From positions 1 to 64,000 of the forward strand of contig CANDNO010000001.1 in assembly GCA_947386115.1 (NCBI GenBank): a DNA stretch of 64,000 nt, read 5' to 3'. The notes beneath the pieces are model-generated. The model had not been told where the DNA came from. It ran no database searches and saw nothing but the letters and a program-made list of their open reading frames with translations. Position numbers and translations under genes: made by a program. The DNA comes from an uncultured Muribaculaceae bacterium (GTDB lineage: Bacteria > Bacteroidota > Bacteroidia > Bacteroidales > Muribaculaceae). Below, piece by piece: positions 55,610 to 64,000 of this stretch; within the stretch, counting starts at the first letter, position 1, and each line of letters begins with the position of its first letter.

Positions 55610-56899
55610 CTACACGCACTCCAGTGCCTGCGATAAATCGGCGATGATATCGTCGATGTGCTCCGTGCCAATGCTCAGCCTCACAGTCGCCGGCGTTATG
55701 TGCTGTCGGTCAAGCTCCTCGGGTGATAGCTGCGAGTGTGTGGTAGTGTACGGGTGAATCACGAGGCTCTTGACGTCGGCCACATTGGCAAGCAGAGAAA
55801 ACAGTTTCAGATTGTCGATGAACCTCCACGCCTCATCTTTTCCACCTTTCAGTTCGATAGTGAAAATACTGCCGGCACCCTGGCGGTAGAGTTCATTGTA
55901 CAGTTTGTGATCTGGATGCTCGGGTAGGGAAGGGTGATTTACCTTGGCTACTTTAGGATGCTTGGCAAGATAGTCAACCACCTTGAGAGCGTTTTCGATA
56001 TGACGCTCCACACGCAGTGACAACGTCTCGACGCCCTGCAGTATTATAAAAGCGTTGAACGGAGATATCGCCGCGCCATTGTCGCGCAGAACCACCGCAC
56101 GCACACGGGTTACAAATGCCGCATCACCGGCAACATCGGCGAAGATAGCACCATGGTAGTTGGGATCAGGTTTAGCTATCGTCGGGAACTTGTCGGCATT
56201 GGCCTTCCAGTCAAATTTTCCGCTGTCAACGATTATTCCGCCGAGGCTTGTGCCGTGACCGCCCAGGAATTTCGTAGCCGAGTGTATTACTATATCTGCG
56301 CCATGCTCTATGGGGCGTATTATATAAGGAGTGCCGAACGTGTTGTCTACAATCAGAGGTATGTGGTGACGATGTGCTATTTCGGCCAGTCGGTCAAGGT
56401 CGGTAACATCACAGTTGGGATTACCGAATGTCTCGACAATAAAAGCCTTCGTGTTGGGCTGAATGGCCTTTTCTACCGCCTCAAAGTCGCGAACATCGAC
56501 AAACGTGCTCGTGATGCCACGGGGTGACAGTGAGTTGGCGATGAAATTGGAAGTACCGCCATACAGATTGTCAGCTGCGAGAATGTGGTCACCTGTGGCA
56601 GTCAGATTCTCTATTGAGTAGGCTATGGCAGCAGCTCCGCTTGCTACGGCAAGTGCGGCAACTCCACCCTCAAGAGCAGCAACTCGTTGTTCAAGAACTT
56701 CTTGAGTTGGATTTGACAGTCGGCCATAGATATTGCCGGGCTCACGAAGAGCAAAACGGTCGGCAGCATGCTGCGCATCGCTGAACACGTATGAAGTAGT
56801 CTGGTAAATAGGCACCGAGCGCGCGTCGGTAGCAGGATCGGGTTGCTCCTGACCCACGTGAAGCTGAAGTGTCTCAAACCTGTAGTTTTTCTGTGTCAT
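55610..56899 (-). CDS. metY: O-acetylhomoserine sulfhydrylase
   Basis: A 429-residue PLP enzyme of the Cys/Met metabolism family that makes homocysteine (or cysteine) from O-acetylhomoserine and sulfide. PIYQTTSYVF near the N-terminus, RLSNPTQEVLEQRVAALEGG, the PLP lysine in IHSATKFLGGHGTSLGG near residue 207, and LSIGTEHIDDIIADL at the end. The ATG at 56899 was chosen because conservation begins there and the promoter lies upstream of it. Divergent from an Lrp/AsnC regulator; the two promoters are back to back. Confidence 0.95.
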   Translation of the reverse strand: MTQKNYRFETLQLHVGQEQPDPATDARSVPIYQTTSYVFSDAQHAADRFALREPGNIYGRLSNPTQEVLEQRVAALEGGVAALAVASGAAAIAYSIENLTATGDHILAADNLYGGTSNFIANSLSPRGITSTFVDVRDFEAVEKAIQPNTKAFIVETFGNPNCDVTDLDRLAEIAHRHHIPLIVDNTFGTPYIIRPIEHGADIVIHSATKFLGGHGTSLGGIIVDSGKFDWKANADKFPTIAKPDPNYHGAIFADVAGDAAFVTRVRAVVLRDNGAAISPFNAFIILQGVETLSLRVERHIENALKVVDYLAKHPKVAKVNHPSLPEHPDHKLYNELYRQGAGSIFTIELKGGKDEAWRFIDNLKLFSLLANVADVKSLVIHPYTTTHSQLSPEELDRQHITPATVRLSIGTEHIDDIIADLSQALECV

Positions 56900-56926
56900 T
56901 GTCTTATTATTTGTTGTTTTATGATG

Positions 56927-56959
56927 CAAATTTACAAAGTTGGGTGCATAAATTCCAAT
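56927..56959 (-). promoter_or_regulatory. promoter of metY
   Basis: ATTG (56959-56956), 21-base spacer, TAAATTTG (56934-56927) on the minus strand. Its -33 box is four bases from the -33 box of the divergent regulator gene. Confidence 0.7.
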
Positions 56960-56962
56960 GCG

Positions 56963-56994
56963 ATTGCAAAATAAAGAAAATGTATCTATATTTG
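56963..56994 (+). promoter_or_regulatory. promoter of the Lrp/AsnC gene
   Basis: ATTG (56963-56966), 20-base spacer, TATATTTG (56987-56994). The motif TGCATAAAT (56945-56953) recurs as TGCATATAAAT (56996-57006), flanking the two -33 boxes, and may mark regulator sites. Confidence 0.7.
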
Positions 56995-57063
56995 TGCATA
57001 TAAATACAATATAATTCTGCAATATGGCTTATATAGGGCACAAAGCAGTAAATTATTCTACAC

Positions 57064-57537
57064 ATGAAATCAGATAATACATCGCTCGATGCCACCGACT
57101 ACAAAATATTGGCAGCCCTGCAAGACAACTCAAGGCTCACGGTCAAGGAACTTGCAGCCTCGATTCACCTGTCCACAACCCCCACGTTCGAGCGCGTTAA
57201 ACGTCTCGAACGCGAAGGGTATATAAGCAAGTATGTGGCAGTTCTCGACGCCGACAAACTCGACTGCGGGTTCGTAGCATTCTGTTATATCAAAATGAAA
57301 CAGCACACCTATGAGAACAGCATGCGCATAATGGAAGCCGTGCAGCGCATCCCCGAGATAGCCGAGTGCTACAACATCTCGGGCGAGTACGACTTCCTGC
57401 TCAAGATCTACACCCGCGACATGAAATCATACCAGAAATTCATCCTCCGCATCCTCGGCGACCTCGACTGCATCGGCTCCCTCAACAGCTCCTTCGTCCT
57501 CGGCCAAGTCAAAAACACCCACACCCTCCCCCTCTAA
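57064..57537 (+). CDS. Lrp/AsnC family transcriptional regulator
   Basis: A 157-residue regulator with an N-terminal winged HTH (LDATDYKILAALQDNSRLTV, then STTPTFERVKRLEREGYI) and a C-terminal RAM effector-binding domain (VAFCYIKMKQHTYE, with AECYNISGEYDFLLKI). Such proteins respond to amino acids. Its promoter is back to back with that of metY, so control of metY and of itself, perhaps by methionine, is the natural inference. Convergent with the HTH-array gene. Confidence 0.92.
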   Translation: MKSDNTSLDATDYKILAALQDNSRLTVKELAASIHLSTTPTFERVKRLEREGYISKYVAVLDADKLDCGFVAFCYIKMKQHTYENSMRIMEAVQRIPEIAECYNISGEYDFLLKIYTRDMKSYQKFILRILGDLDCIGSLNSSFVLGQVKNTHTLPL

Positions 57538-57553
57538 CCTCTCTCCTTGCGGT

Positions 57554-58582
57554 CTAACTTTTCTTTGGGTGACGGCTGAAAGCATCAGGATGATTGTGTC
57601 GCATAAAACTGTCGAGACTTTTGTAATTGAGACCCATGCGAGAAGCAATGGAGGCGAGCGGTTCGGGCGTACGACAAAATGCATCGATTGCCTCGGCATA
57701 TTTTTCTTCGGCACGACGTCGGTCACTGCGAAATCCCCTGAGGGGTTCACGGTCGATAGCATCGGGTGGTGGTGTAACGCCACGTCGCTTGTAGATAAGG
57801 TCACGATGCCATTCTCTCAAATGGTTTTTTAACGCTTGATTATCGACGCCGGTGCGTTTGCATATTTCAGGAACTGTAAGCGCGGTAGTCCGGTATAAAT
57901 CTACCGCTTCGGCAAACCGATTCTCATCGGCCTCCGTGGGGCTACGCCGTTTGCCATTTCCCGACAATTTACCTACTATTGGTGTCTTCATTCCGGCCCG
58001 GCGACGTTTGGAACGATCAGTAACGATGTCCTTGTGGTAGAAGCGTAGATGCTGCTGAAGTCCCGAAAAAGACACACCGCAAGCATCAGCGACCTCACGA
58101 ACTGTCATATCAGTATTAGACAGCATTTCCAATGCGCCCTCATATGTCTCTGAGGCAATGGGCATAGCACCACGTTGCAGGTTGTCGGCCATACCACGAC
58201 GCCTGCGTTCAGCCTCACGTCTTTCGAGTATTTCAGGGTAGTGAGCACGAAGTTGACCGCCCAGGTTCGTTTCGTTCAATCCAAACATTCTTGCAATCTG
58301 TGAAATATTCAAGTTGATGTATTCATCGCTTTCACAGGCCTTGATCGCATCTTGATACTTGTTGCGCGTTGCTTGGCTTTGTCCGCTTTGCGGGCGCAGT
58401 TTTTGATCCGGATTACCTTCAACACTGTGACGGCCAAACATTAGATCCCTATGATTGCGTTGTATATAGACGGCAAGACCACTTCGCGATACTCCACACT
58501 CTCGTGCAATGGCTGTAATCGTCATTGCGGTAGTCTTGTATAATTCTACCGCCCGACTGTATTTCTCTTCGGCTGCCGACAT
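57554..58582 (-). CDS. protein of five tandem helix-turn-helix repeats
   Basis: A 342-residue basic protein made almost entirely of five copies of a unit of about 46 residues, at roughly 5-50, 73-119, 145-190, 220-265 and 292-337. The shared pattern is YxxAxxL...T.(M/L)T...IA...GV....L...LR..H.D(L/I), with examples MTITAIARECGVSRSGL, MTVREVADACGVSFSGL and LTVPEICKRTGVDNQAL. Each looks like a single three-helix HTH, and the linkers are basic (RRREAERRRRG-like, KRRR). No enzymatic or ligand domain is seen. The likely role is binding a long DNA site with several modules. I do not recognise a named family. It follows the DUF1573 gene by 11 bases. Confidence 0.75.
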   Translation of the reverse strand: MSAAEEKYSRAVELYKTTAMTITAIARECGVSRSGLAVYIQRNHRDLMFGRHSVEGNPDQKLRPQSGQSQATRNKYQDAIKACESDEYINLNISQIARMFGLNETNLGGQLRAHYPEILERREAERRRRGMADNLQRGAMPIASETYEGALEMLSNTDMTVREVADACGVSFSGLQQHLRFYHKDIVTDRSKRRRAGMKTPIVGKLSGNGKRRSPTEADENRFAEAVDLYRTTALTVPEICKRTGVDNQALKNHLREWHRDLIYKRRGVTPPPDAIDREPLRGFRSDRRRAEEKYAEAIDAFCRTPEPLASIASRMGLNYKSLDSFMRHNHPDAFSRHPKKS

Positions 58583-58593
58583 CTACAACCGTC

Positions 58594-59040
58594 TTATTTT
58601 TGTCGATTCGACACTCGTCCCTTGATGTATAATCTATAGGGCTTTTCACCAGCATTGGTCTTGATGCGCACTAATTTGGTAAAATAACCGGCGCGTCGGC
58701 CTTGAGCGTCGAACGATACTTTTATTGTGTCAGATTCTCCGGGCTTTATTGGCCCCTTCGGAAAATCGGCTACTGTGCAGCCACAGTCGGTCAATGCTTT
58801 TATTATAACCAGTGGAGCATTACCGTCATTTCTCACAATGAAATTATGTGATACTTTCTCGTCACTGCCGATAGTTCCGAAATCATGTGTGTCATTATCG
58901 ATGTGGAGTAGGGGCTTTACCTGCTCATTCTCGCCTGTAATTAACTGAAGCCCGCAGGGCGTCGAAACACCCTCGCGAGCCTCAGCATTACATAGCAATG
59001 ATAATGACATTATGGACGCTATGACTATAGTTATGTTCAT
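58594..59040 (-). CDS. DUF1573 domain exported protein
   Basis: A 148-residue protein with a signal peptide (to about residue 21, CNAEA) and a DUF1573 immunoglobulin-like domain: NDTHDFGTIGSDEKVSHNF, then NDGNAPLVI, TDCGCTVADFP and PGESDTIKVSFDA. These domains occur in Bacteroidota secreted or periplasmic proteins, role unknown. It is 15 bases after the stop of the large T9SS protein gene and 11 bases before the HTH-array gene, so all three are likely one operon. Confidence 0.85.
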   Translation of the reverse strand: MNITIVIASIMSLSLLCNAEAREGVSTPCGLQLITGENEQVKPLLHIDNDTHDFGTIGSDEKVSHNFIVRNDGNAPLVIIKALTDCGCTVADFPKGPIKPGESDTIKVSFDAQGRRAGYFTKLVRIKTNAGEKPYRLYIKGRVSNRQK

Positions 59041-59055
59041 TGTGTCGCAAACTCT

Positions 59056-62000
59056 TTACTGCACCGCAACTTTTAGACGGCACTTGCTGCCATCGGTAGC
59101 GGTAGCGGTGACGATATAGAAGCCTTTGCTCATATTGCATATCACGGCTTCTCCCATGCAACCGGTTACCGTGGCGATGTTTTGTCCTGAGATGCTGTAG
59201 ACGGCAAGGTCAATACCTGTCTCGATATTCGGTGCTGTTGCAATGATATCCGAACCATGCACATAAACCTTGAGCCCTATTAAATCAGCCTCGGGTGTAT
59301 CGGCCTTTGCCGTGATAAACAAGCGGCCTGAAGCACATCCCTCTATTTCTATTTCAAGTCCATCGGTCAAGGGAGTGGTTTTGCCTGTTGCCGTGTCAAG
59401 CAACGAGAGGCCCTCGACTGTCGCGGTATTGTCGAATCGCAATATAGTCACTGCGTCTTCCGGCGCTATCAATCCTATTTCAACACCTTCAGCCTTAGGT
59501 GTTGAGTTGATACTTACAGCCTTGTTGCCGGCAATAGTGTATACGCCGGGAGTCCCTGCCTCACGATCATTAAGCATTAAAACATCCTCATTGTCGGTGT
59601 ATTTTTCACTTGCCGACGGTGATATGCACAATAATGTTTGCGACTCATCTTCAAAACTCTCTTTGTTGCGTGCCGAGATCGTGAGATTATGGGGGCTCGA
59701 CTCTGCTCTTGAAATTGATTTCAAGATTATTCCGTTATCCTCGCTCCACTTACGCCATGTTATCATGTCAGGAGTGAATCTTAGCGCGATCGATTGAACA
59801 GTCGCGTTTGCTTCGACGAAGAATCCCTGCATGGGTGCCGTAGCCGTGGCGTCGTCAACAGTACCTATGAAACCGTCCGACTCTGGATCGAGTATGGTAC
59901 ACTGCTGTGAGTTGCGGGTCATGATCCAGAATTTTCCCTGTATGACATTGCTGTTGACCTCAAGGAAACGTTTCATGTCGAGATGAGCCATGAACGGGTT
60001 GCCGACAAGGAAGTACTTCCCGGGCGTATTGTTGTTGATCGTTACGATAGTATCTACCGGATTGAGGCGGTAGGCGTCGGTTCGGTCAATTATACCTCCA
60101 TTCTCTATACCATGAACTCCCCTATCTTGAGTCCAATATTCATAGAAACTATCATTTTTGGGAAGGCGGAACAACACCATGTCGGGTTTGTTGCCCGGTA
60201 TGTCGGTAACATCGGTTTTTATCGAATATCCTTTACCGCAAGAGTAAGATTCCTGTACATCATTGTAGACATTGCTCCAGTCAAGGGCAATAGCGACATT
60301 GCTCACCTCGGCCGATGATGCCGAAGGCAATTCATACACATTGGCGACTCCACGATCCCATCCACGCTGATAAACGGCCGGGCGGAAACGATCGTTAACG
60401 GCTTCTGAGAAATCTATAGCCTCGAACAGTTCTGATTCCTGACGAGCACCATCGGTGGGCAGATACATGTCGCCGGCTACAACAGCTTTCAGTGGTGATG
60501 ATGCCGTGTACCAGCGGGCAGGTTCCATTTCCATATCTATCCACGCTTTTTGGTACAGTAGGTGCTGCTGGTTGATGATTTCAGCATTGGATAAGAAATG
60601 TATCTGCTCGCAACTGTTTGCGTACCAGGGTCTACAGAAAAGAACTCCTTCGATATCTTTTGCAATCAGGTCATATTCGATATTGGCTGTAGCCAGTCCG
60701 GCCTCATTGTTGTCCGACAATCGGGTGGGGTGGGTAATATCAAGTTCCGTTTTACCGTCAAAGATGTGGTATGTATCGGATTGTTCAGGAGAGAACAAAT
60801 AAGGATATTTTTCTCCGGCGGGAATTATTATCTTAGTAAAATCTAATGGAGAATAGCTGTAAGTATTCTCATTAGAGCCTGTAGTAGTGTACTCGTCATC
60901 GCGTGTTGACAAAAGCTCGTCGGATGTAACGCGACGCCAGTTGTCATCATTGTTGAAGTTCATTGAGCCGTCTACTTCGCCGGTCCATATCTGGTATTCC
61001 GCCACTATTTTTATAGTGAATATTGTCTGTCCGTCACAAACATCCTCCGGTAGCATGCCATCTTCCGGCTTTTCTCGATAATTAAGACGCAGAGTATAGT
61101 AGTAACCTTCCTTGAATGACAGTTCTCTGTTTTCGAGATTGACCAAGGCGTTGCCCCTGTCTTTATCTGAAATACTTGCCTGAATATTTTTTACCAGGCC
61201 AATTTGTCTAAGTCCTGTGCCGGCTGAGTTTGCACCGGGTTCAGCCTCAAGATTGCGCATCGAGGGGTCGTTTGTCTTGACGAGATAAATGCCGTTATCA
61301 TCCGACATTTCGATGAGCTGATTAACACCGGGAGTTACGACATAAATATTGCGCAGAGGAATATACATATCTTTGTAAAGCTGTTTTAGCCCCATGCGTA
61401 TTGGTACATCGTGCACTATATCAGGGTAATCTACGCCGTCAAAACCGTCAAGTAGACCCGGAGCACGGCGGTCTACAGTAATCTTTACCTCAGTCGGCTC
61501 GTTGCATATCGTGTAGGTCTTGTTGTCAATAACGCGGTTTTCCTGTCGATTGGCCGGCAGGGCGACAACGAAGCAATCGACACTCTTCTGACCTTCCTCG
61601 AACCTCACGGCATCAAATAGATACGAGTATGACGCAAAAATCAGTTGTCCGTTGTCAATGAAATGACTGATAGTTTTTTTGTATGCCTCGTTGTAACTAA
61701 AATTACTGTTGGAGATAAATTCTTGATCGATTGATGTAGCTTCCGGATATAGGTAACGGAAATTGAGGAGGGCCTCATCAAGGTAGATACCCTCAAACTC
61801 GGCCTCGGCTAAGTCTTCAATTCGGCCTTTGAACCAATCTATAAGCGGGCATTCCTCAACAATGAGGGCATTGCCCGTTTTGGCTTCGATTCCGTAAATG
61901 TCAATCTGTACTACAGGGAACTGGTTCTCACAAATAGCGAGATCGTCGCTACCGGTTTTTACGATACCGTCAACCTTTATTACATTGGAGCTCCTGACAG

Positions 62001-64000
62001 TGAACTCTGCTTGCTTGGAGCAGATATCGGTCAAGTCAAAATCAGACCATACCGGATCATCGCTGAAGTTGGCAATTGTTATGAATGCAATATATTGTTT
62101 GCCGGGTTCCAGATTTTCATCACAAGGCGTAATATTAAAACTGATACACTTTTCACCGTCATGCTCGTAGCGGGAAGGTATATTGGTTTCAAGAGCGCTA
62201 TCCCATTCTGCAAGAGATTCATAATGAGTAGTAAAAGTGAGCTTGCCCCATTTTGCTACAACATCATTGTACTTATATTCAAGTACCGAACCGTCGAATA
62301 TTTCTTTTGTAAAACCTAGGGGGTTACCGTCGGTGTCTACAGATAGCTCCTCAAATTTTTCCTTGTCGTAAATAGTATAATATAGTGTCAGTTCCTCAGC
62401 CTCTTCTTCTGCCGCTGCAGGTGCTTTTCCAAGAGTATTCAGAAGCTTCTTGAATGCCATGTCAATACGTAAAGTCGTGCTTTTTTCACCATTACACAAC
62501 GGCTTGAGCTGAATGGCGTCAACTTCAGGCTGAGCTACATAAATGCGTATATCGTCAATGGCGTAGTCTGCGCCGTTAGAGTTCATCGTGTTGTTTTCAA
62601 GTACAACTTGATAATAATCTATATCTTCGTGTGAGAAATTACCATCGTCGATTTTTGTAAGGTCGGGAGTTATTTGGCAATATGTATGCATCCATTTGCC
62701 GCAGTGTTCGGGGTCATTGGGTACATAGCCGGTCGAGAAACTGTTTACATTGATTTCTCGGCCATCTTTTGTAACCGCGATTAGATTGAAGATTACATTG
62801 GCAGGCTCGTTATTGTTGTAGTCATCATTCATATAAACTCCCATAGAGTTTATCCATGCCGAGATATGGATTGTAGATCCAACACACAGGCGGGGTATTG
62901 GAATATGTGCCATATCGCCGGGATCACCGGCCGCGTTGGCATAGTAGAAGAATCCTTGCTGTTTGCCGCCGGTTCTGTTCCATAGACGGTCATGTTTGTC
63001 GGCATCGGTCTGTGTAGCCTGCGCATAGGGTACGCAGTCGGCATGTGATACCAGCATATATGTACTGTAGTCTTGCTTGTACTTGTAGCCGAACGCATAA
63101 GATGAGTTCATCCATGGAGCCGGGTATTTAGTACGTTCGCCGGCCCCTTCTTTTTCTACAAATTCGGTTCCTGAAAGAGCCATGTATTTGTCAAAATCAA
63201 CTATCGATTTAGCTTGATAGTTGCTTTCGAGATATTCTTCGTTATGCAGCGGGGGAATATTTTCCTCGAGTTCAAACGATGCAAGGTCTGCTCCAAGAAA
63301 ATCCACAACTATTTCACGTAATATCAAAGGATTGCCGTCTTCAAGCAAAATGCGGTTTCCGTCGGTGTCTTTTGCGATAAAACGTATGAGGAAAGTACCT
63401 TCGGTTGCTTTATTTGCCTCACACTTAATGGCTCGGTAAAATTTTTGGTTTGCGGTAATCCACTGGGGAGTATTCACTCCTCCGGGGTTTACCTCGGTTT
63501 CAAGTTGGATATCAGGCGTATTATAGGACGATCTTTCATCGGGCCCAAACATACCTTCGATACTTTTACCTTGAATGCCATCCGTGTATTCGTATGTTTC
63601 GATATCGTATCTGCCCATACGGGTATATGAGCCATCTTTCTTTTTGTAGTAGAAATTGGCTTTCGTACCTTCCTCTGCCGGCATTGCATTAGTGAGACGT
63701 ATTGAAAAGTCATTATTGGCTCGGGCCGATATGTGGCGTCGGTTTTTGTTTATATATTTCTCGTTTGCCGCCCGGTTAGCCGACATTTCATCAGCAAGCG
63801 TACGGCCGTCAATTATATGGAAAACATGACGGAAGTTAATAATTGGTTCGTGGATAATCTTGTTGTCTACATCAAGATAGCGTTTAACATCATTCTCGCG
63901 ATTTTCATTTCCGAGACTTCCGTCGACATAATAGTGCTGAGAGAAATCGGCTGCGATGTATTCATTTATCAATTCATCACTTTCATCGGCGGGGCGATAG
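59056..64000 (-). CDS. very large T9SS-exported surface protein (N-terminus outside window)
   Basis: At least 1,647 residues, and the frame is still open at the window edge, so signal peptide and start are missing. The visible protein is a series of beta-rich, probably Ig- or jelly-roll-like domains; one segment (HISAWINSMGVYMND, then YAIDDIRIYVAQPEVD) looks like a carbohydrate-binding or MAM/LamG-like module. The last 75 residues form a T9SS type A-like sorting domain (DLAVYSISGQNIATV, GFYIVTATATDGS, final CRLKVAVQ). Expected to be cell-surface or secreted. No catalytic motif was recognised. Function unknown; adhesion or glycan binding are guesses. Confidence 0.8.
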   Translation of the reverse strand, partial: YRPADESDELINEYIAADFSQHYYVDGSLGNENRENDVKRYLDVDNKIIHEPIINFRHVFHIIDGRTLADEMSANRAANEKYINKNRRHISARANNDFSIRLTNAMPAEEGTKANFYYKKKDGSYTRMGRYDIETYEYTDGIQGKSIEGMFGPDERSSYNTPDIQLETEVNPGGVNTPQWITANQKFYRAIKCEANKATEGTFLIRFIAKDTDGNRILLEDGNPLILREIVVDFLGADLASFELEENIPPLHNEEYLESNYQAKSIVDFDKYMALSGTEFVEKEGAGERTKYPAPWMNSSYAFGYKYKQDYSTYMLVSHADCVPYAQATQTDADKHDRLWNRTGGKQQGFFYYANAAGDPGDMAHIPIPRLCVGSTIHISAWINSMGVYMNDDYNNNEPANVIFNLIAVTKDGREINVNSFSTGYVPNDPEHCGKWMHTYCQITPDLTKIDDGNFSHEDIDYYQVVLENNTMNSNGADYAIDDIRIYVAQPEVDAIQLKPLCNGEKSTTLRIDMAFKKLLNTLGKAPAAAEEEAEELTLYYTIYDKEKFEELSVDTDGNPLGFTKEIFDGSVLEYKYNDVVAKWGKLTFTTHYESLAEWDSALETNIPSRYEHDGEKCISFNITPCDENLEPGKQYIAFITIANFSDDPVWSDFDLTDICSKQAEFTVRSSNVIKVDGIVKTGSDDLAICENQFPVVQIDIYGIEAKTGNALIVEECPLIDWFKGRIEDLAEAEFEGIYLDEALLNFRYLYPEATSIDQEFISNSNFSYNEAYKKTISHFIDNGQLIFASYSYLFDAVRFEEGQKSVDCFVVALPANRQENRVIDNKTYTICNEPTEVKITVDRRAPGLLDGFDGVDYPDIVHDVPIRMGLKQLYKDMYIPLRNIYVVTPGVNQLIEMSDDNGIYLVKTNDPSMRNLEAEPGANSAGTGLRQIGLVKNIQASISDKDRGNALVNLENRELSFKEGYYYTLRLNYREKPEDGMLPEDVCDGQTIFTIKIVAEYQIWTGEVDGSMNFNNDDNWRRVTSDELLSTRDDEYTTTGSNENTYSYSPLDFTKIIIPAGEKYPYLFSPEQSDTYHIFDGKTELDITHPTRLSDNNEAGLATANIEYDLIAKDIEGVLFCRPWYANSCEQIHFLSNAEIINQQHLLYQKAWIDMEMEPARWYTASSPLKAVVAGDMYLPTDGARQESELFEAIDFSEAVNDRFRPAVYQRGWDRGVANVYELPSASSAEVSNVAIALDWSNVYNDVQESYSCGKGYSIKTDVTDIPGNKPDMVLFRLPKNDSFYEYWTQDRGVHGIENGGIIDRTDAYRLNPVDTIVTINNNTPGKYFLVGNPFMAHLDMKRFLEVNSNVIQGKFWIMTRNSQQCTILDPESDGFIGTVDDATATAPMQGFFVEANATVQSIALRFTPDMITWRKWSEDNGIILKSISRAESSPHNLTISARNKESFEDESQTLLCISPSASEKYTDNEDVLMLNDREAGTPGVYTIAGNKAVSINSTPKAEGVEIGLIAPEDAVTILRFDNTATVEGLSLLDTATGKTTPLTDGLEIEIEGCASGRLFITAKADTPEADLIGLKVYVHGSDIIATAPNIETGIDLAVYSISGQNIATVTGCMGEAVICNMSKGFYIVTATATDGSKCRLKVAVQ

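Noticed and set aside
56900..57063. SAM riboswitch upstream of metY
   Set aside because: The leader after the predicted promoter is under 30 bases, too short for a known SAM riboswitch.

Overview
The window looks like a chromosomal segment of a Bacteroidales bacterium, most likely from the Muribaculaceae or a close relative. This rests on: a fused MurF-alanine racemase, a DPE2-like 4-alpha-glucanotransferase with two CBM20 domains, a class II ribonucleotide reductase, a PorE-like protein and T9SS sorting tails, many SusD-era style lipoproteins, almost no Shine-Dalgarno sites, and repeated matches to the Bacteroidota promoter consensus (TTTG, 19-21 bases, TAnnTTTG). The family assignment is an inference; no rRNA is present. 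Most of the window is ordinary, densely packed core genome, and the rarer material sits in small AT-rich islands.

Layout. 1-488: a non-coding stretch with tandem promoter-like elements and a 123-base imperfect palindrome, leading into a small secreted protein. 1.2-8.9 kb (minus): an overlapping operon LysE-type exporter, CBM9-like protein, PorE-like OmpA lipoprotein, GSCFA hydrolase, MurF-Alr, then a beta-propeller lipoprotein. 8.9-13.2 kb: NlpC/P60 peptidase, and an nrnA-DUF4827-glmM operon ending in a strong terminator. 13.3-16.1 kb: a secreted GH13 amylase with a T9SS tail. 16.3-17.6 kb: rpmH and a KilA-N domain gene. 17.8-25.3 kb: class I fumarase, a lipoprotein, GH88 glucuronyl hydrolase, NlpC/P60-ligA, and a free-standing SecD P1-like lipoprotein. 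25.4-26.1 kb: a HigBA toxin-antitoxin pair. 26.2-28.2 kb: groES-groEL behind what looks like a sigma-54 promoter. 28.3-32.3 kb: pyrB-pyrI-flavin reductase-glyA-plsC. 32.5-38.6 kb: a redoxin, a GldB-like lipoprotein, an amidase-MlaD pair, dnaA and a DUF2461 gene. 38.6-45.8 kb: purH-mreB-mreC-mreD-mrdA-rodA. 46-52 kb: a small lipoprotein, malQ and nrdJ. 52.1-53.1 kb: an isolated DUF3800 gene facing a predicted small RNA. 53.3-57.5 kb: DUF1846-nitroreductase, then metY and a divergent Lrp/AsnC regulator. 57.5-64 kb: a three-gene minus-strand unit made of a very large T9SS surface protein (cut by the window end), a DUF1573 protein and a protein built from five tandem helix-turn-helix repeats.

Themes. 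Envelope and cell-wall biogenesis dominates: precursor synthesis (glmM, murF-alr), elongation machinery (mreBCD, mrdA, rodA), wall hydrolases (two NlpC/P60, one amidase_3), lipid transport (MlaD) and T9SS components or cargo. Glycan use appears as amylase, malQ, GH88 and CBM9. The least explained items are the five-HTH protein and its surface-protein operon, the sigma-54-like groESL promoter, the predicted small RNA at 52.9-53.1 kb, the long palindrome at 288-410, and several genes whose promoter lies so close to the start codon that their mRNAs should be nearly leaderless. No tRNA, rRNA, CRISPR array or insertion sequence was seen.
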